Below, piece after piece: positions 16,712-26,410 of a stretch of DNA of 64,000 bases. Origin of the DNA: UBA1672 sp051967755. Lineage in GTDB: Bacteria; Pseudomonadota; Alphaproteobacteria; Micavibrionales; Micavibrionaceae. The number at the start of each line of letters is the position of its first letter. The stretch's first letter is position 1. The position numbers and the translations under genes were made by a program. Location of the stretch: the NCBI GenBank assembly GCA_051967755.1, contig JBQDYD010000002.1:248001-312000 (forward strand), read 5' to 3'. The notes under the pieces were generated by a model. It saw only the letters and a list, made by a program, of their open reading frames with translations, searched no databases and was not told the DNA's origin.

Positions 16712-17586
16712 GCTTTTTTTCTGCGCCCTTTTTTTGCAATCAGTAAAAGCCCGCTCATGATGATAATGCCTGCACCGATCATCATGTAGAAATCAGGTAT
16801 GTCTTTAAACACAAAATACCCCAGCATCAGCGCGATCACCATTTGTGAATAATGCACAGGCGCAACCACCGAATAGGGGGCAATCCGAAACCCGTATGCG
16901 ATACCGCTAAGGCCTACAAGCACGCCAATCCCGTCTAAAATAAAGATCGGCATGTGTGCCGCCGCGGGCAGGTGTATGTCAGGGATCACATGGAAGGCCA
17001 AGCACAGAACAATAATTAATGATGGATAGAAAGACAGGGATAGTAAACTTTCATTTTGGTCTATCGGTCTGGCCATCAGCCCTAAGCACACAATGAAAAA
17101 CAGTGCGCAAAACGCATACATAACCTCTGGCGTGATGGCATTTAAACCGTCATGAAAGGCCACAATAATTCCCGAAAAACCAAGCGCGATGATTCCCCAA
17201 TTCTCAGCCGGAACTTTTTCTTTATAAATCGGTATGGCGGCAAGGGTCGTTATAAATGGTGCCAGGAATAAAATCGTGTAGAGCGTTGCAAGTTGCAATC
17301 CGTTTGACAGGGCGGTTACAACAAATAACCCAACGGCCAGGGCGCTGATACCCCGCCCGATATGAAAATGTAGTTTTTTGGTATTGAGGGTGCGCTTTAT
17401 TCCGCCTAAAAATCGCGCAAAGCACAGACCTAAAATCAGGGATATCAAATACACCCAAAACAGTATAAAAAGCGTGTCATATGTTGCACCAAGCCATTTT
17501 GAGCAGGCATCTGCCACGGCAAATCCTGTAAAACCGCAAAAGGCGGAAAGAATTCCCTTTTGTGATGTGGTTAAAGCGCTTAACAT
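16708..17586 (-). CDS. EamA/DMT-superfamily transporter
   Basis: A multi-spanning inner-membrane protein with about ten hydrophobic helices in two repeats, the layout of EamA drug/metabolite exporters. The substrate is not predictable. The ATG at 17586 (MLSALTTSQKG) gives a typical N-terminus. An in-frame GTG at 17622 would add a dozen residues and would nearly meet the divergent fluC start, and neither has a clear ribosome site. A Lys/Arg-rich tail ends the protein. It overlaps the end of rarA by 4 bases. Confidence 0.85.
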   Translation of the reverse strand: MLSALTTSQKGILSAFCGFTGFAVADACSKWLGATYDTLFILFWVYLISLILGLCFARFLGGIKRTLNTKKLHFHIGRGISALAVGLFVVTALSNGLQLATLYTILFLAPFITTLAAIPIYKEKVPAENWGIIALGFSGIIVAFHDGLNAITPEVMYAFCALFFIVCLGLMARPIDQNESLLSLSFYPSLIIVLCLAFHVIPDIHLPAAAHMPIFILDGIGVLVGLSGIAYGFRIAPYSVVAPVHYSQMVIALMLGYFVFKDIPDFYMMIGAGIIIMSGLLLIAKKGRRKKA

Positions 17587-17636
17587 GCGGAAGAAAAGAT
17601 CCTTCAATGGATAAAAAAACACTCTAAGAGGTTTAG

Positions 17637-18020
17637 ATGATTAGTACAATAGTCGCTGTTGCAATTGGGGGAGCCTTGGGGGCAACCGCACGCTATGGCG
17701 TTGGTGTGGGGGCTGTGCATGTGTTTGGTCACGGCTATCCTTGGGGTACTTTGATTGTCAATATTGTCGGGTCGTTTTTAATGGGGGCGATGATTACGAA
17801 ATTTTCCCAAATGGATGGGGTGTCCCATGTGATGAGGGTGATGCTGACGACTGGTTTTTTGGGTGCGTTTACAACATTTTCGACGTTCTCGCTTGATTTT
17901 ATGGCGATGTGGCAAAAAGGTGATGCGCTGCAAGCATTCATCTATATGTCCGTATCGGTTATTTTATCTATACTGGCGCTGGGGCTGGCAATGTATTTAA
18001 TGAGAGGAACAGCAGCATGA
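17637..18020 (+). CDS. fluC: Fluoride ion channel FluC (CrcB)
   Basis: FluC exports fluoride as a dual-topology dimer. The 127-residue protein has four membrane helices and the family's conserved GGALGATARYGVG near the start, GTLIVNIVGSFLMG in helix 2, and TGFLGAFTTFSTFSLD, the sodium/fluoride-binding break of helix 3. An AAGAGG ribosome site precedes the ATG. The stop overlaps the start of the pseudouridine synthase gene as ATGA. No fluoride riboswitch fits the short gap upstream, so control by fluoride is not evident here. Confidence 0.93.
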   Translation: MISTIVAVAIGGALGATARYGVGVGAVHVFGHGYPWGTLIVNIVGSFLMGAMITKFSQMDGVSHVMRVMLTTGFLGAFTTFSTFSLDFMAMWQKGDALQAFIYMSVSVILSILALGLAMYLMRGTAA

Positions 18021-19027
18021 GCGGCATTCGAATGATTACGGTAAAAGATGATGATGACGGCCAGCGTTTGGATCGTTGGATTAAAAAATATGTGCCTGAT
18101 ATGCCGTATGTGCTTGCGCAAAAATTAATGCGAAAAGGCGCAATTCGTGCAGACGGAAAGCGTGTTAAGCCTGACACACGTCTTAAAGGCGGTCAGGAAA
18201 TTAAAATTCCGCAATTTGACAGTAAAGCGCCCAGCAAAACCCCAAGGAAGACAAAACTAAGTCCGGAAGATGCCGCTTTTATTCGTTCTCTTGTGATTTA
18301 CGAGGATGAACATGTTATCGCTTTGAACAAACCCCACGATTTGGCGGTACAGGGCGGAACGAAAACCAAGCGCCATATTGATGGCATGTTAGAAGCCTTT
18401 AAAAATAAAGAAGGTGTAGTGCCGCGCCTTGTCCATCGTTTGGATAAAGAGACAAGCGGCGTTTTATTATTGGCACGATCAGCAAAATGCGCGCGAGAGC
18501 TTGGTTTTGCATTTAAGAAAAAAACGGTTCGGAAAATTTATTGGGCCGTTGTTTCTCCAACACCTGACACCTATGAAGGCACCATTAAGGCGCCGATTGT
18601 GAAGTCGGGTGGGGATTTCGAAAAAATGGTTATTGATGACGAAGACGGAAAATATGCTGTCACGGAATATGCCGTTATTGAAAATGCAGGACGCGCGGCT
18701 GCGTTTGTGGCTTTTTGGCCGCGAACAGGGCGTACGCACCAAATTCGCGTGCATGCGGCACAAGTGTTACGCACCACAATTTTAGGTGATCGAAAATATC
18801 GCGCGGAAAAAGACGAAGAAAGCAAGCTTATTGATGCTGACTTAGCTGGCATGAATGTGGCCAAACGCTTACATTTGCATGCACATCGCCTGATTTTGCC
18901 GCATCCGATGAAAAACGGACAAGTGCTGGATATTAAAGCGCCATTGTCGCCTGAGTTGGCGAAAAGTTGGAAAAGCCTTGGTTTCAATTCGCGCTATAAA
19001 CAAGACCCTTTTGCTGAGCTTGATTGA
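18017..19027 (+). CDS. RluC/RluD-type 23S rRNA pseudouridine synthase
   Basis: Isomerises uridine to pseudouridine in large-subunit rRNA. The 336 residues hold an N-terminal S4 RNA-binding domain (about 12-70) and a catalytic domain with HRLDKETSGVLLLAR, where Asp143 is the nucleophile, followed by GRTHQIRVHAA. Order and length fit RluC more than RluD, but the target sites cannot be read from sequence. It is coupled to fluC by a 4-base overlap and followed after 48 bases by the AsmA-like gene. Confidence 0.9.
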   Translation: MSGIRMITVKDDDDGQRLDRWIKKYVPDMPYVLAQKLMRKGAIRADGKRVKPDTRLKGGQEIKIPQFDSKAPSKTPRKTKLSPEDAAFIRSLVIYEDEHVIALNKPHDLAVQGGTKTKRHIDGMLEAFKNKEGVVPRLVHRLDKETSGVLLLARSAKCARELGFAFKKKTVRKIYWAVVSPTPDTYEGTIKAPIVKSGGDFEKMVIDDEDGKYAVTEYAVIENAGRAAAFVAFWPRTGRTHQIRVHAAQVLRTTILGDRKYRAEKDEESKLIDADLAGMNVAKRLHLHAHRLILPHPMKNGQVLDIKAPLSPELAKSWKSLGFNSRYKQDPFAELD

Positions 19028-19075
19028 GCCGCTTCTTAAACTATAATGATGAAAACCTAGATCGAGACATAACAT

Positions 19076-20665
19076 ATGACTGATGATTCCTATCTTTTAG
19101 ATAATAAAGATAAAAAGCCTAAAACAGGTTCAAAGTGGCTGGGCCGTCTTTTTAAGCTAATATTCTTTATATTGGCTTTCGGGCTTATTATTCTGACCGT
19201 TCTTTATAATATGGGCGGGTCTAATGACATGTTGAAAGAAGGGGTCGTAAATACATTAAGCGATGTATTTGGTGGTCGTCATGTAAAGCTTCGACGTTTA
19301 AATCATATGGGGTTCTTTCCGCAAGTCGCGCTTAATATTGAAGGTGTGAGTGCCTATGACAAAAAAGACGGGCGCGTTCCTGTGATTGAGTTGCGAAAGT
19401 TCGAAGCCTATATGCCGTTTTGGAATGTGGCAACGCGCTCCCCGCAAATCAGCAGCCTTTACATGGAAGGGCTGAAGGGGATTAAGGGCGTATTCTTCCC
19501 CGAAGAGGTGTATTTAGAAAAGGTTTATATAGATCACGATGTGGATGAAGGCACAGCAAGTCTGAGGGGGAACGGCACGGTGGGTGTCCATGACTGGTCC
19601 TTTGCTGTTGGTCTTGATATTGAGGGCAGTTCAGGTCGTTATAAATATGGCCTTGCTGAGGTTGCTCCGGTTGTTTTTGACTTAGGGGATGTACATTTCG
19701 ATGCGAATGTTCGAAAAGACGGCTCTAATTACATGAAGATCTCAGATATTCATTTGACCTATGCCGATAAAAAAATTGAAGGGGAAGTGACGCTTTCTGC
19801 ATTGCCGGGAAGCTTGCTTAAGATAAAAGGCGAATTATTGGCAAATGGCGGCAGTACAATATTAGTGCCTGATCTGATCGTCAGTATGGTCGGTAGTCAG
19901 TTTGCCGATTTTTCCGGGAGCATATCAGCAAAAAAATTCGTAATGGATGACCTGTCAGGGGATAAATCTGTTTTTGAAATACTTAATCGGTTTAATGAGC
20001 TGTTAGGCTATAAACGCGTTCCCGGGCAAAAAACCGATAAGCTCGCGCTTTTTGGTGGTAACAACTTTAACGTCGATATCACACTGGAAAATGCGCAGAT
20101 TGCAGAGATGACCAAGGATAAAATCGCTTTTAACGTCTCTCAAAGCGCCGGAAACCTAAGAGTGAGCAATGTACAGGCCGATGAGGAAGACATTATGCCT
20201 CCGGTGATTTTACTTTATGATTATCAGGCGGAAAAAGTGATTTCCATCTTTCAGAACGGGCATTTTGACTCATCTGTTATGAAATTGTGGCTGAAGCATA
20301 TTCCGGCTCCTGTTTTACAAAAGGGGTATATTGATATCGAATGTGGTTTAGGCATGTTCCATCAAGCAGAGAAAGGCCTAATCGTAGAAGATTTCGCCAT
20401 CAATACGACAGACGGAAACCATGTCGGTATTCAGGAAACGCAACTGACGGAGGGGCTCTCTGTTGCGGATTTGCATTTTGTGCAGGTTAATGGGAAAGCT
20501 AATTTGCCTGAGTATGAACTGCCCGGTGATCTGTATAATTTGGTTATGGGAAGCTTTGAAAAAACGAAAGACGGCTCGCCTTGTGCAAATTATTTCAAAA
20601 AAGCACCTGAGCAGGTAGACGGGCCGAAAGTAGACGCGGAAGACGTGCGTAGGGATATTCAATAA
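19076..20665 (+). CDS. AsmA-like membrane-anchored protein
   Basis: A 529-residue protein with a basic cytosolic N-terminus (about 1-23), one membrane helix (about 24-44) and a long beta-rich periplasmic region. The early segment RHVKLRRLNHMGFFPQVALNIEGVS fits the start of AsmA-type repeats, in which proteins bridge the envelope and help lipid transport or outer-membrane assembly. Family membership rests on architecture more than on a strict motif, so a DUF3971-like relative is an alternative. The gene stop is directly followed by the ATG of the ATP12 gene. Confidence 0.6.
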   Translation: MTDDSYLLDNKDKKPKTGSKWLGRLFKLIFFILAFGLIILTVLYNMGGSNDMLKEGVVNTLSDVFGGRHVKLRRLNHMGFFPQVALNIEGVSAYDKKDGRVPVIELRKFEAYMPFWNVATRSPQISSLYMEGLKGIKGVFFPEEVYLEKVYIDHDVDEGTASLRGNGTVGVHDWSFAVGLDIEGSSGRYKYGLAEVAPVVFDLGDVHFDANVRKDGSNYMKISDIHLTYADKKIEGEVTLSALPGSLLKIKGELLANGGSTILVPDLIVSMVGSQFADFSGSISAKKFVMDDLSGDKSVFEILNRFNELLGYKRVPGQKTDKLALFGGNNFNVDITLENAQIAEMTKDKIAFNVSQSAGNLRVSNVQADEEDIMPPVILLYDYQAEKVISIFQNGHFDSSVMKLWLKHIPAPVLQKGYIDIECGLGMFHQAEKGLIVEDFAINTTDGNHVGIQETQLTEGLSVADLHFVQVNGKANLPEYELPGDLYNLVMGSFEKTKDGSPCANYFKKAPEQVDGPKVDAEDVRRDIQ

Positions 20666-21370
20666 ATGAAACGCTTTTATACTTTGGTTTCTCATGAGCG
20701 GACGCAAGACGGTTATGAGATACATCTGGATGGTAAAACGATTAAAACCCAGACCGGCGCAGTATTAAGCGCGCCGACAGCGGCGGTGGCTGATTTGGCA
20801 GTGAAAGAATGGGCACAACAGAAAGATCAGATCATTCCTGATACGATGCCTATCACGCAAATTTTAAACACAAAAATTGATCAGGTCGCCATCAAGCGTG
20901 AGGCCATGTATAAAGAGGTTATTCGTTATCTGAATACCGATTTCCTATGTTACCAAACCGCAGAGCCAAAAGCGTTGGCGATGGCACAGGAAGATGTTTG
21001 GGGGCGTTGGATTTCATGGGCAGATACGTTTTATGAGGTTTCCTTATTGAAGACATCGGGCTTGGCTGTCTTACAACAGCCGGAGGAGTATCATCAGAAA
21101 ATAAAATCTTTTATCGATACGATCGGTGATGATGAATTTACGCTTTTGCAGATATTGGTGCCGTTAACGGGCTCCGTTATTCTCTCGATGGCTTTGCTTA
21201 ATAAGGCGGCCTCTTCGGAAGAGGTTTTACAGGCGTGCTTCTTGGAAGAAGATTTTAAGAATGATCTATATGATGCGGAAAAATACGGCGTTGACCCGCA
21301 TATTGAAGCGCGTAAGAAGAACGCACTTCGTGATTTGATAGCCTGCGAACAATATTTGGGCGCCCTTTAA
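20666..21370 (+). CDS. ATP12 family F1-ATPase assembly chaperone
   Basis: ATP12 proteins bind the F1 alpha subunit during assembly of ATP synthase. They occur in mitochondria and, among bacteria, mostly in alphaproteobacteria. The 234 residues begin with KRFYTLVSHERTQDGYEIHLDG and TGAVLSAPTAAVADLAVKEW, and continue with MPITQILNTKID, YLNTDFLCYQT and a Trp-rich WGRWISWADTFY. The gene starts directly after the AsmA-like gene stop, so the two are probably cotranslated. No ATP synthase genes lie in the window. Confidence 0.9.
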   Translation: MKRFYTLVSHERTQDGYEIHLDGKTIKTQTGAVLSAPTAAVADLAVKEWAQQKDQIIPDTMPITQILNTKIDQVAIKREAMYKEVIRYLNTDFLCYQTAEPKALAMAQEDVWGRWISWADTFYEVSLLKTSGLAVLQQPEEYHQKIKSFIDTIGDDEFTLLQILVPLTGSVILSMALLNKAASSEEVLQACFLEEDFKNDLYDAEKYGVDPHIEARKKNALRDLIACEQYLGAL

Positions 21371-21405
21371 CTGATTTAAAAAGCCAGGGCACCCTTATTG
21401 TGGTT

Positions 21406-23853
21406 TTAGGCGTTTTGCTTTTTCGCCAATCCTGAAATGATTAGGAATGAAATGCTCAATAGGGCATAGCATGAACCGGCAATAATCAGTGTCTGATCAA
21501 TACCAAGCGCAATGTTAAAGGCAATTGCAAGGGAGCTCCCTAAAACGCCTGCCGCACCGTTAATACCCCAGAACCACGCTGTCGCACGAGAGTCAAAGCG
21601 CTCTGTCAGGGCAAGGCCTGTCGGGAAGCCAAAGCCCATCAGCATACCTACAGGTGACATGATCGCAATACTGATCAGTACACGTGTATAGATATCTACC
21701 TCGGCGTATTGATGGAAAACGTCACCAAGGATGCTTGACATGAGTATACCGTACCCACAGGTCAGGAAACACCACACTAACTGCCTTGGAAGTGTTACAA
21801 GCGGCAGTTTTTCTGAGATGAAGCTTCCGATACCGGCAGAGATAATCAAGCTGAATAGCACTACGCTTAGGCCGTAAATAGGATGACCCAAGAACACGCC
21901 AAGCGCCTGTAATAATGATATCTCCATGAACATGAAACCAAGTCCGATCAGAATGAAGTAGAGCGTTCCGGCTTTGATAAAAGTACTGCCCTTATCTTCT
22001 ACTGTTTTTAATAGTGGCCCCACGATAACAAAACCAACCATTAAGAATGAAAAGATGATGATCAAATAAAGGTTAAATGTTGCTTTTGCTTGCCCTTGCG
22101 AAACATGGTGCGATTTCACTTTTGGTGCAATCGCAAGCTGTGTCACTGCCAATGGCATTGTTAAGCGCGCTTGGTTAAAGAAGAACGGCTTCATGTCTGT
22201 TGACGGTGAGATGTCGAAGAATTGCTTAGAAGAAATTTCTTTAATTTCATCGACACTCTTCGCGTTGATCAGATCTCCTACCAAACCTGCCGGTGGCTGT
22301 CTGTTGGGCATTAGGACGATTCTGTATTCCTTTTCCATCGAGGCTTTTTCAATGGCGGCCAGCTGTTCATCTGTGAAAGGAGATTTAGATATAACAAGTG
22401 TCGCAATAGGACCTGATGTTACCAATACGATATGATCCCGCGCATTTGTAATACCTTGCTTGAACAATGTTGCCATAGCGACAGACAAAGAGCGACCGGT
22501 GTCATCCATAACACTCGCAGACCAGCGACTGAGTGTGAAAACACCATTTTCACTTAGGTCGTTCATAAAGATGGTCCAAGCATCTGTTGTATATAAACCG
22601 TTTTCAGACAGAGCAAAAGCACCGGCACCTGTTGCTGCCCATGTGTCGATCAAACTCATTTGAACCAAGTCTAACTTTTCTTCATTTTGGCGGAACCAGC
22701 TACGGGCTTCTTCGTTCAAAATGGTTACACCGGGCTGATCTTTCAAATTTGCATATTTTGAATATTCAGGGTGATCTTTCAAAAGTTTGATTTGAACGGG
22801 GTTTACATCAAGTGCCGTAACCTTTTCTACACCAAAATATTTCGCAGACATCAAGTCGCGGCCGCCACCAACACCAATAATAGCGGCCTTTTTGATGTTC
22901 GGCAGGTTATAGGCGATGTTTGTAACATCATACTCAAGGTATTTGTGTTTGCTGAAATCACCGTCAAACTTTGTGATCGGAGTACCTGCATCACCGTCGA
23001 TAATCAGCATTTTGATAGTGACGTTTTCATCACTTGGAAACTTAGGCGATGGTCCCCATGCAAATGGGGGCATGTTTTCCTCATTCATCACTGTAACGCG
23101 TGATATTGAGTTCCATTCTTCATAATCAATTTGAGACATAGGAATATATCTATCCTTAACCCAGTGCGGGTAAAGAATAGGGGATGGGGATAGTGTATTA
23201 ATCAGACCAACACCAAAGGTCGCGATTAAAAAGATATAGGCGGTTTTTTTCAAGTTGTATGATTTTGCACCAAGCTGAACGGCCTTAGGAGCATCAGCAG
23301 ATACAGGAAAAGCCAAGGCTGAAATAAACGCAAGGCCTGACAGGAATAAGATAGCCGACGGCGCATCAAGTGTTTCCATCATTACAAGTGCCCCGATACA
23401 GCCTAAACCGGCGCCGACAAGGTCAATTCCGTATGTTTTCCCGACGGGGAAAGGCGCACGTGTAAGACATACTGTGATAGCTACTCCGGCATGGTAATAA
23501 GCGATACTTGTCAAGATGGCCGCAACCGGCAGGGTCGCGATTGTTTTCATGGCGTCATCAGAAAAGATGGGGATGTATAGTTGGGATGCAAGTGCAATCA
23601 GTATGAAAAACCCAAATGCCATGGAGTGTTTTCGTGCAATAAGTCCATAATTTTTTCTCTGTTCTTCTTCAGACGAACGGTAAATTTTTAACGCACCGAG
23701 TGTTAACCCAAACATCGCCATACTGATGACCAAAAATGATAGGTGGTACCATGAGGTCACTGAGAATAAGCGTGATTGCAAAATCTGTAGTGACATGACA
23801 AGGCCGGAAATTAAAAACACCCCCGTATAGAAAGAAAAAGCGTTGTTTTTCAT
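21406..23853 (-). CDS. Membrane-embedded spermidine-synthase-like protein
   Basis: An 815-residue protein with three parts: an N-terminal block of about seven membrane helices (1-235), a soluble Rossmann-type domain (about 270-560) and a C-terminal block of about six helices (590-815). The soluble domain has the nucleotide-binding AAIIGVGGGRDLMSAKYFG and LDVNP motifs of the spermidine synthase/SAM methyltransferase fold, and a DAWTIFMNDLSENGVF segment. This fusion architecture is widespread, but substrate and reaction are unknown. No other polyamine gene lies nearby. It is convergent with ATP12. Confidence 0.8.
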   Translation of the reverse strand: MKNNAFSFYTGVFLISGLVMSLQILQSRLFSVTSWYHLSFLVISMAMFGLTLGALKIYRSSEEEQRKNYGLIARKHSMAFGFFILIALASQLYIPIFSDDAMKTIATLPVAAILTSIAYYHAGVAITVCLTRAPFPVGKTYGIDLVGAGLGCIGALVMMETLDAPSAILFLSGLAFISALAFPVSADAPKAVQLGAKSYNLKKTAYIFLIATFGVGLINTLSPSPILYPHWVKDRYIPMSQIDYEEWNSISRVTVMNEENMPPFAWGPSPKFPSDENVTIKMLIIDGDAGTPITKFDGDFSKHKYLEYDVTNIAYNLPNIKKAAIIGVGGGRDLMSAKYFGVEKVTALDVNPVQIKLLKDHPEYSKYANLKDQPGVTILNEEARSWFRQNEEKLDLVQMSLIDTWAATGAGAFALSENGLYTTDAWTIFMNDLSENGVFTLSRWSASVMDDTGRSLSVAMATLFKQGITNARDHIVLVTSGPIATLVISKSPFTDEQLAAIEKASMEKEYRIVLMPNRQPPAGLVGDLINAKSVDEIKEISSKQFFDISPSTDMKPFFFNQARLTMPLAVTQLAIAPKVKSHHVSQGQAKATFNLYLIIIFSFLMVGFVIVGPLLKTVEDKGSTFIKAGTLYFILIGLGFMFMEISLLQALGVFLGHPIYGLSVVLFSLIISAGIGSFISEKLPLVTLPRQLVWCFLTCGYGILMSSILGDVFHQYAEVDIYTRVLISIAIMSPVGMLMGFGFPTGLALTERFDSRATAWFWGINGAAGVLGSSLAIAFNIALGIDQTLIIAGSCYALLSISFLIISGLAKKQNA

Positions 23854-23896
23854 AGTTTTTCCCTAATTATGGTTATGATTATTATCGTTGTGATTT

Positions 23897-24451
23897 TTAA
23901 AGCTTAGCGTCCGGAACCATTTTATATTGCACGATCAGAGACCAGCCTTTTACACACCGGAGCAGAAGATATAGTAATACCGGAAAAAATGCAATAAACG
24001 TCGAAATCTGAATGTTCAATAGGTTTTTTTGATAGAATATTTCAGAGCAAACCTTGAAAATTTTTCCGATAAGAGTGAAGTTTCCTTTATTGAGGGCATT
24101 CGTAAATGCGCCTGGGCATGCGGACAGGGATTCATAATCAATCATTACCAAAATGAACAGGAATGCGACAAAGCTTGTTATGATTAAATATAGGCAAGCA
24201 TGCCAAAATGTTCTGATTAAATAGGTTGTATGATTTTCCAAAAGGCTGTCTTCTTGCGCGTTCATTCTAAAAGAATAAATAGTAGAAAGCGTACATACGC
24301 ATATCATTAAGGCGAAGACGGAGGCGGCGCTGACGGGAATGATCGCGACCGCGAATGATAAAAAAAAGACGATATACATCACGATTATTTTTTGGCGCTC
24401 CAGCTTTTGCTGGCTAATGATGTTTTGTATTTCTTCAACTTTTTCCTGCAT
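23897..24451 (-). CDS. Hypothetical four-helix membrane protein
   Basis: A 184-residue protein with a charged, helical N-terminus (about 1-20) and four hydrophobic helices, in a 2+2 arrangement split by a polar loop with a Cys-Pro. I do not recognise the family. It lies between mutL and the spermidine-synthase-like gene on the same strand, 43 bases before the latter, and might be cotranscribed. The sequence suggests no function. Confidence 0.65.
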   Translation of the reverse strand: MQEKVEEIQNIISQQKLERQKIIVMYIVFFLSFAVAIIPVSAASVFALMICVCTLSTIYSFRMNAQEDSLLENHTTYLIRTFWHACLYLIITSFVAFLFILVMIDYESLSACPGAFTNALNKGNFTLIGKIFKVCSEIFYQKNLLNIQISTFIAFFPVLLYLLLRCVKGWSLIVQYKMVPDAKL

Positions 24452-24518
24452 AAAAACTCCGCAGCAACCTGCCGCCTGAGATTAGTCGTGCAGTAATCGC
24501 GTAAAATGCATGATGAGT

Positions 24519-26333
24519 TTAGCGCCGACCAAAGAGGCGTTCAATCTCTTTTAACGATAATTGTACATAAGTCGGCCTGCCATGGTTGCATTGCCCTGAT
24601 AATGGGGTGTCTTCCATTTGCCGTAAAAGGGCGTTCATTTCCTCGGCATTAAGGCGTCGGCCTGACCGAACAGAGCCGTGGCATGCCATTGTGGAGAGGA
24701 TATGGTTGATTTGTTCCTCCAGTAAATCGGCTTTATCATATTCGGCAAGTTCATCGATTAAGTCTGTAATGAGCTTTTTTGTGCCGATACGATCCCCCAG
24801 TAAGGTTGGAACGGTTTGAACCGCGATGGCATTGGGACCGAACGGTTCAATTTCCAATCCGAGCTTTGAGAGCGTGTCGGTATACTCTAACAATCTGTCC
24901 TTATCCGTATCATCAAGTTCGATGATATCGGGCGTGAGCAGACCTTGTTTTTCGACACCATTCTCAGCGACCTGCGCTTTAAAACGTTCATAGACCAAGC
25001 GCTCATGCGCGGCATGTTGGTCGACAATAACCATGCCGTCTTGTGTTTGTGCAACGATGTAATTTTCATGAATTTGTGCGCGTGCAGCGCCAAGGGGGTA
25101 GCTCTTCTCTTCTTGGCTCATATCCTGAACCAGCTCTACTTTTCCGGCAGGCGCTATGTCATGGGATGTTTGCGGTTGGTAAAGAAGGCTTTGTGTTTCG
25201 GCCAGATTTCCATGAGATGACGGTCTGGCATAACTATAGGGAACTGATTTTGTGTGTCCGCGATATAAAGGGAGGGGAGAAGCATTCGCTGCTTCCGGTC
25301 TTTGCATTGCGCTTAATGTTTGGCTTGCAACAGTATTAGAGCTCTGAAAGCCGCCCTCATATATCGCATGTTTTAAAGAGCTTATGATCAGCCCCCTTAT
25401 CCGCTGCGGGTCGCGAAAGCGCACTTCCGTTTTTGCCGGATGCACATTTACATCTACTTCTGACGGGGGCAATGTAAGGTAAAGCGCCAAAACCGGGTGA
25501 CGATCACGGTGTAAGACGTCTGCATATGCGGCTCTGACACATCCGTGTAGCAGTCGATCCTTAACAGTGCGCCCATTAACGAATAAATATTGTTGTTGTG
25601 ACGTGCCGCGATGGTAGGTCGGTAACGCCGTATAGCCAAAAAGTTCTATCCCATCGCGTTCGGCCTTAACCTCAATAGAATTTTCAGTGAAGTCTTTTGT
25701 AAGGATTGAGCTAAGCCGGCTTTGTGCGTCCAACACAGCCGGAAGGTTCATCTTGGATGACCCGTCATGTGATAATGTAAACCCGATAGAGGGGTGCGCC
25801 ATCGCAAGGCGTGTGACGACATCCTTAATTGCGCCAAATTCTGAACGTTCGGTTTTAAGGAATTTTAGTCGTGCAGGGGTGGCAAAAAATAAATCACGGA
25901 TTTCAATGCGCGTGCCTTTTGGATGAGAAGACGGGCGAACATCGGATTTTTGACCGCCTTCACAGGTGATTTCCCAACTGTGGCCCGATGCTTGGTCATG
26001 TGTGTTTATACGGACCTTTGACACAGCAGATATAGATGCGAGGGCTTCACCGCGAAAACCCAAATGCTTTATGTTTAACAGATCATCATCTTTTAGTTTT
26101 GATGTCGCATGACGGTCAAGAGCCGCCTTGAGCTCATCATCATTCATGCCATGGCCGTTATCCGAAATAACTATTTTGCTTTTACCGCCGTCGACTATAT
26201 CGACATCGATATGGGATGCGCCTGCATCAATAGAATTTTCAAGTAATTCCTTAACTGCGGCAGAAGGTCTTTCGACAACTTCGCCGGCGGCGATCTGATT
26301 GATCAACGTTTCAGGTAAATATCGTATACGCAT
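24519..26333 (-). CDS. mutL: DNA mismatch repair protein MutL (endonuclease type)
   Basis: MutL couples mismatch recognition by MutS to strand removal. The 604 residues have the GHKL ATPase motifs ELLENSIDAGA, SDNGHGM and GFRGEALASIS in the N-terminal domain. A variable linker (about 330-410) leads to a C-terminal dimerisation domain with DQHAAHERLVYE (438-449), ACHGSVRSG and CNHGRPTY. DQHA-x2-E-x4-E is the metal site of the nicking endonuclease, so this is the MutH-independent type. The start ATG has the usual IRYLPETLINQIAAGEVVERP beginning. Confidence 0.96.
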   Translation of the reverse strand: MRIRYLPETLINQIAAGEVVERPSAAVKELLENSIDAGASHIDVDIVDGGKSKIVISDNGHGMNDDELKAALDRHATSKLKDDDLLNIKHLGFRGEALASISAVSKVRINTHDQASGHSWEITCEGGQKSDVRPSSHPKGTRIEIRDLFFATPARLKFLKTERSEFGAIKDVVTRLAMAHPSIGFTLSHDGSSKMNLPAVLDAQSRLSSILTKDFTENSIEVKAERDGIELFGYTALPTYHRGTSQQQYLFVNGRTVKDRLLHGCVRAAYADVLHRDRHPVLALYLTLPPSEVDVNVHPAKTEVRFRDPQRIRGLIISSLKHAIYEGGFQSSNTVASQTLSAMQRPEAANASPLPLYRGHTKSVPYSYARPSSHGNLAETQSLLYQPQTSHDIAPAGKVELVQDMSQEEKSYPLGAARAQIHENYIVAQTQDGMVIVDQHAAHERLVYERFKAQVAENGVEKQGLLTPDIIELDDTDKDRLLEYTDTLSKLGLEIEPFGPNAIAVQTVPTLLGDRIGTKKLITDLIDELAEYDKADLLEEQINHILSTMACHGSVRSGRRLNAEEMNALLRQMEDTPLSGQCNHGRPTYVQLSLKEIERLFGRR

Positions 26334-26410
26334 AGTATAACTATAGCGCTCGATATATATGAGTGCAGCAATTCTGTGTCGGGATAATAAAAAAGACGGT
26401 GGACGAAATT

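Noticed and set aside
17623..17636. Fluoride riboswitch before fluC
   Set aside because: The divergent gene leaves about 14-50 bases, too few for the crcB motif, and no such pattern is seen.
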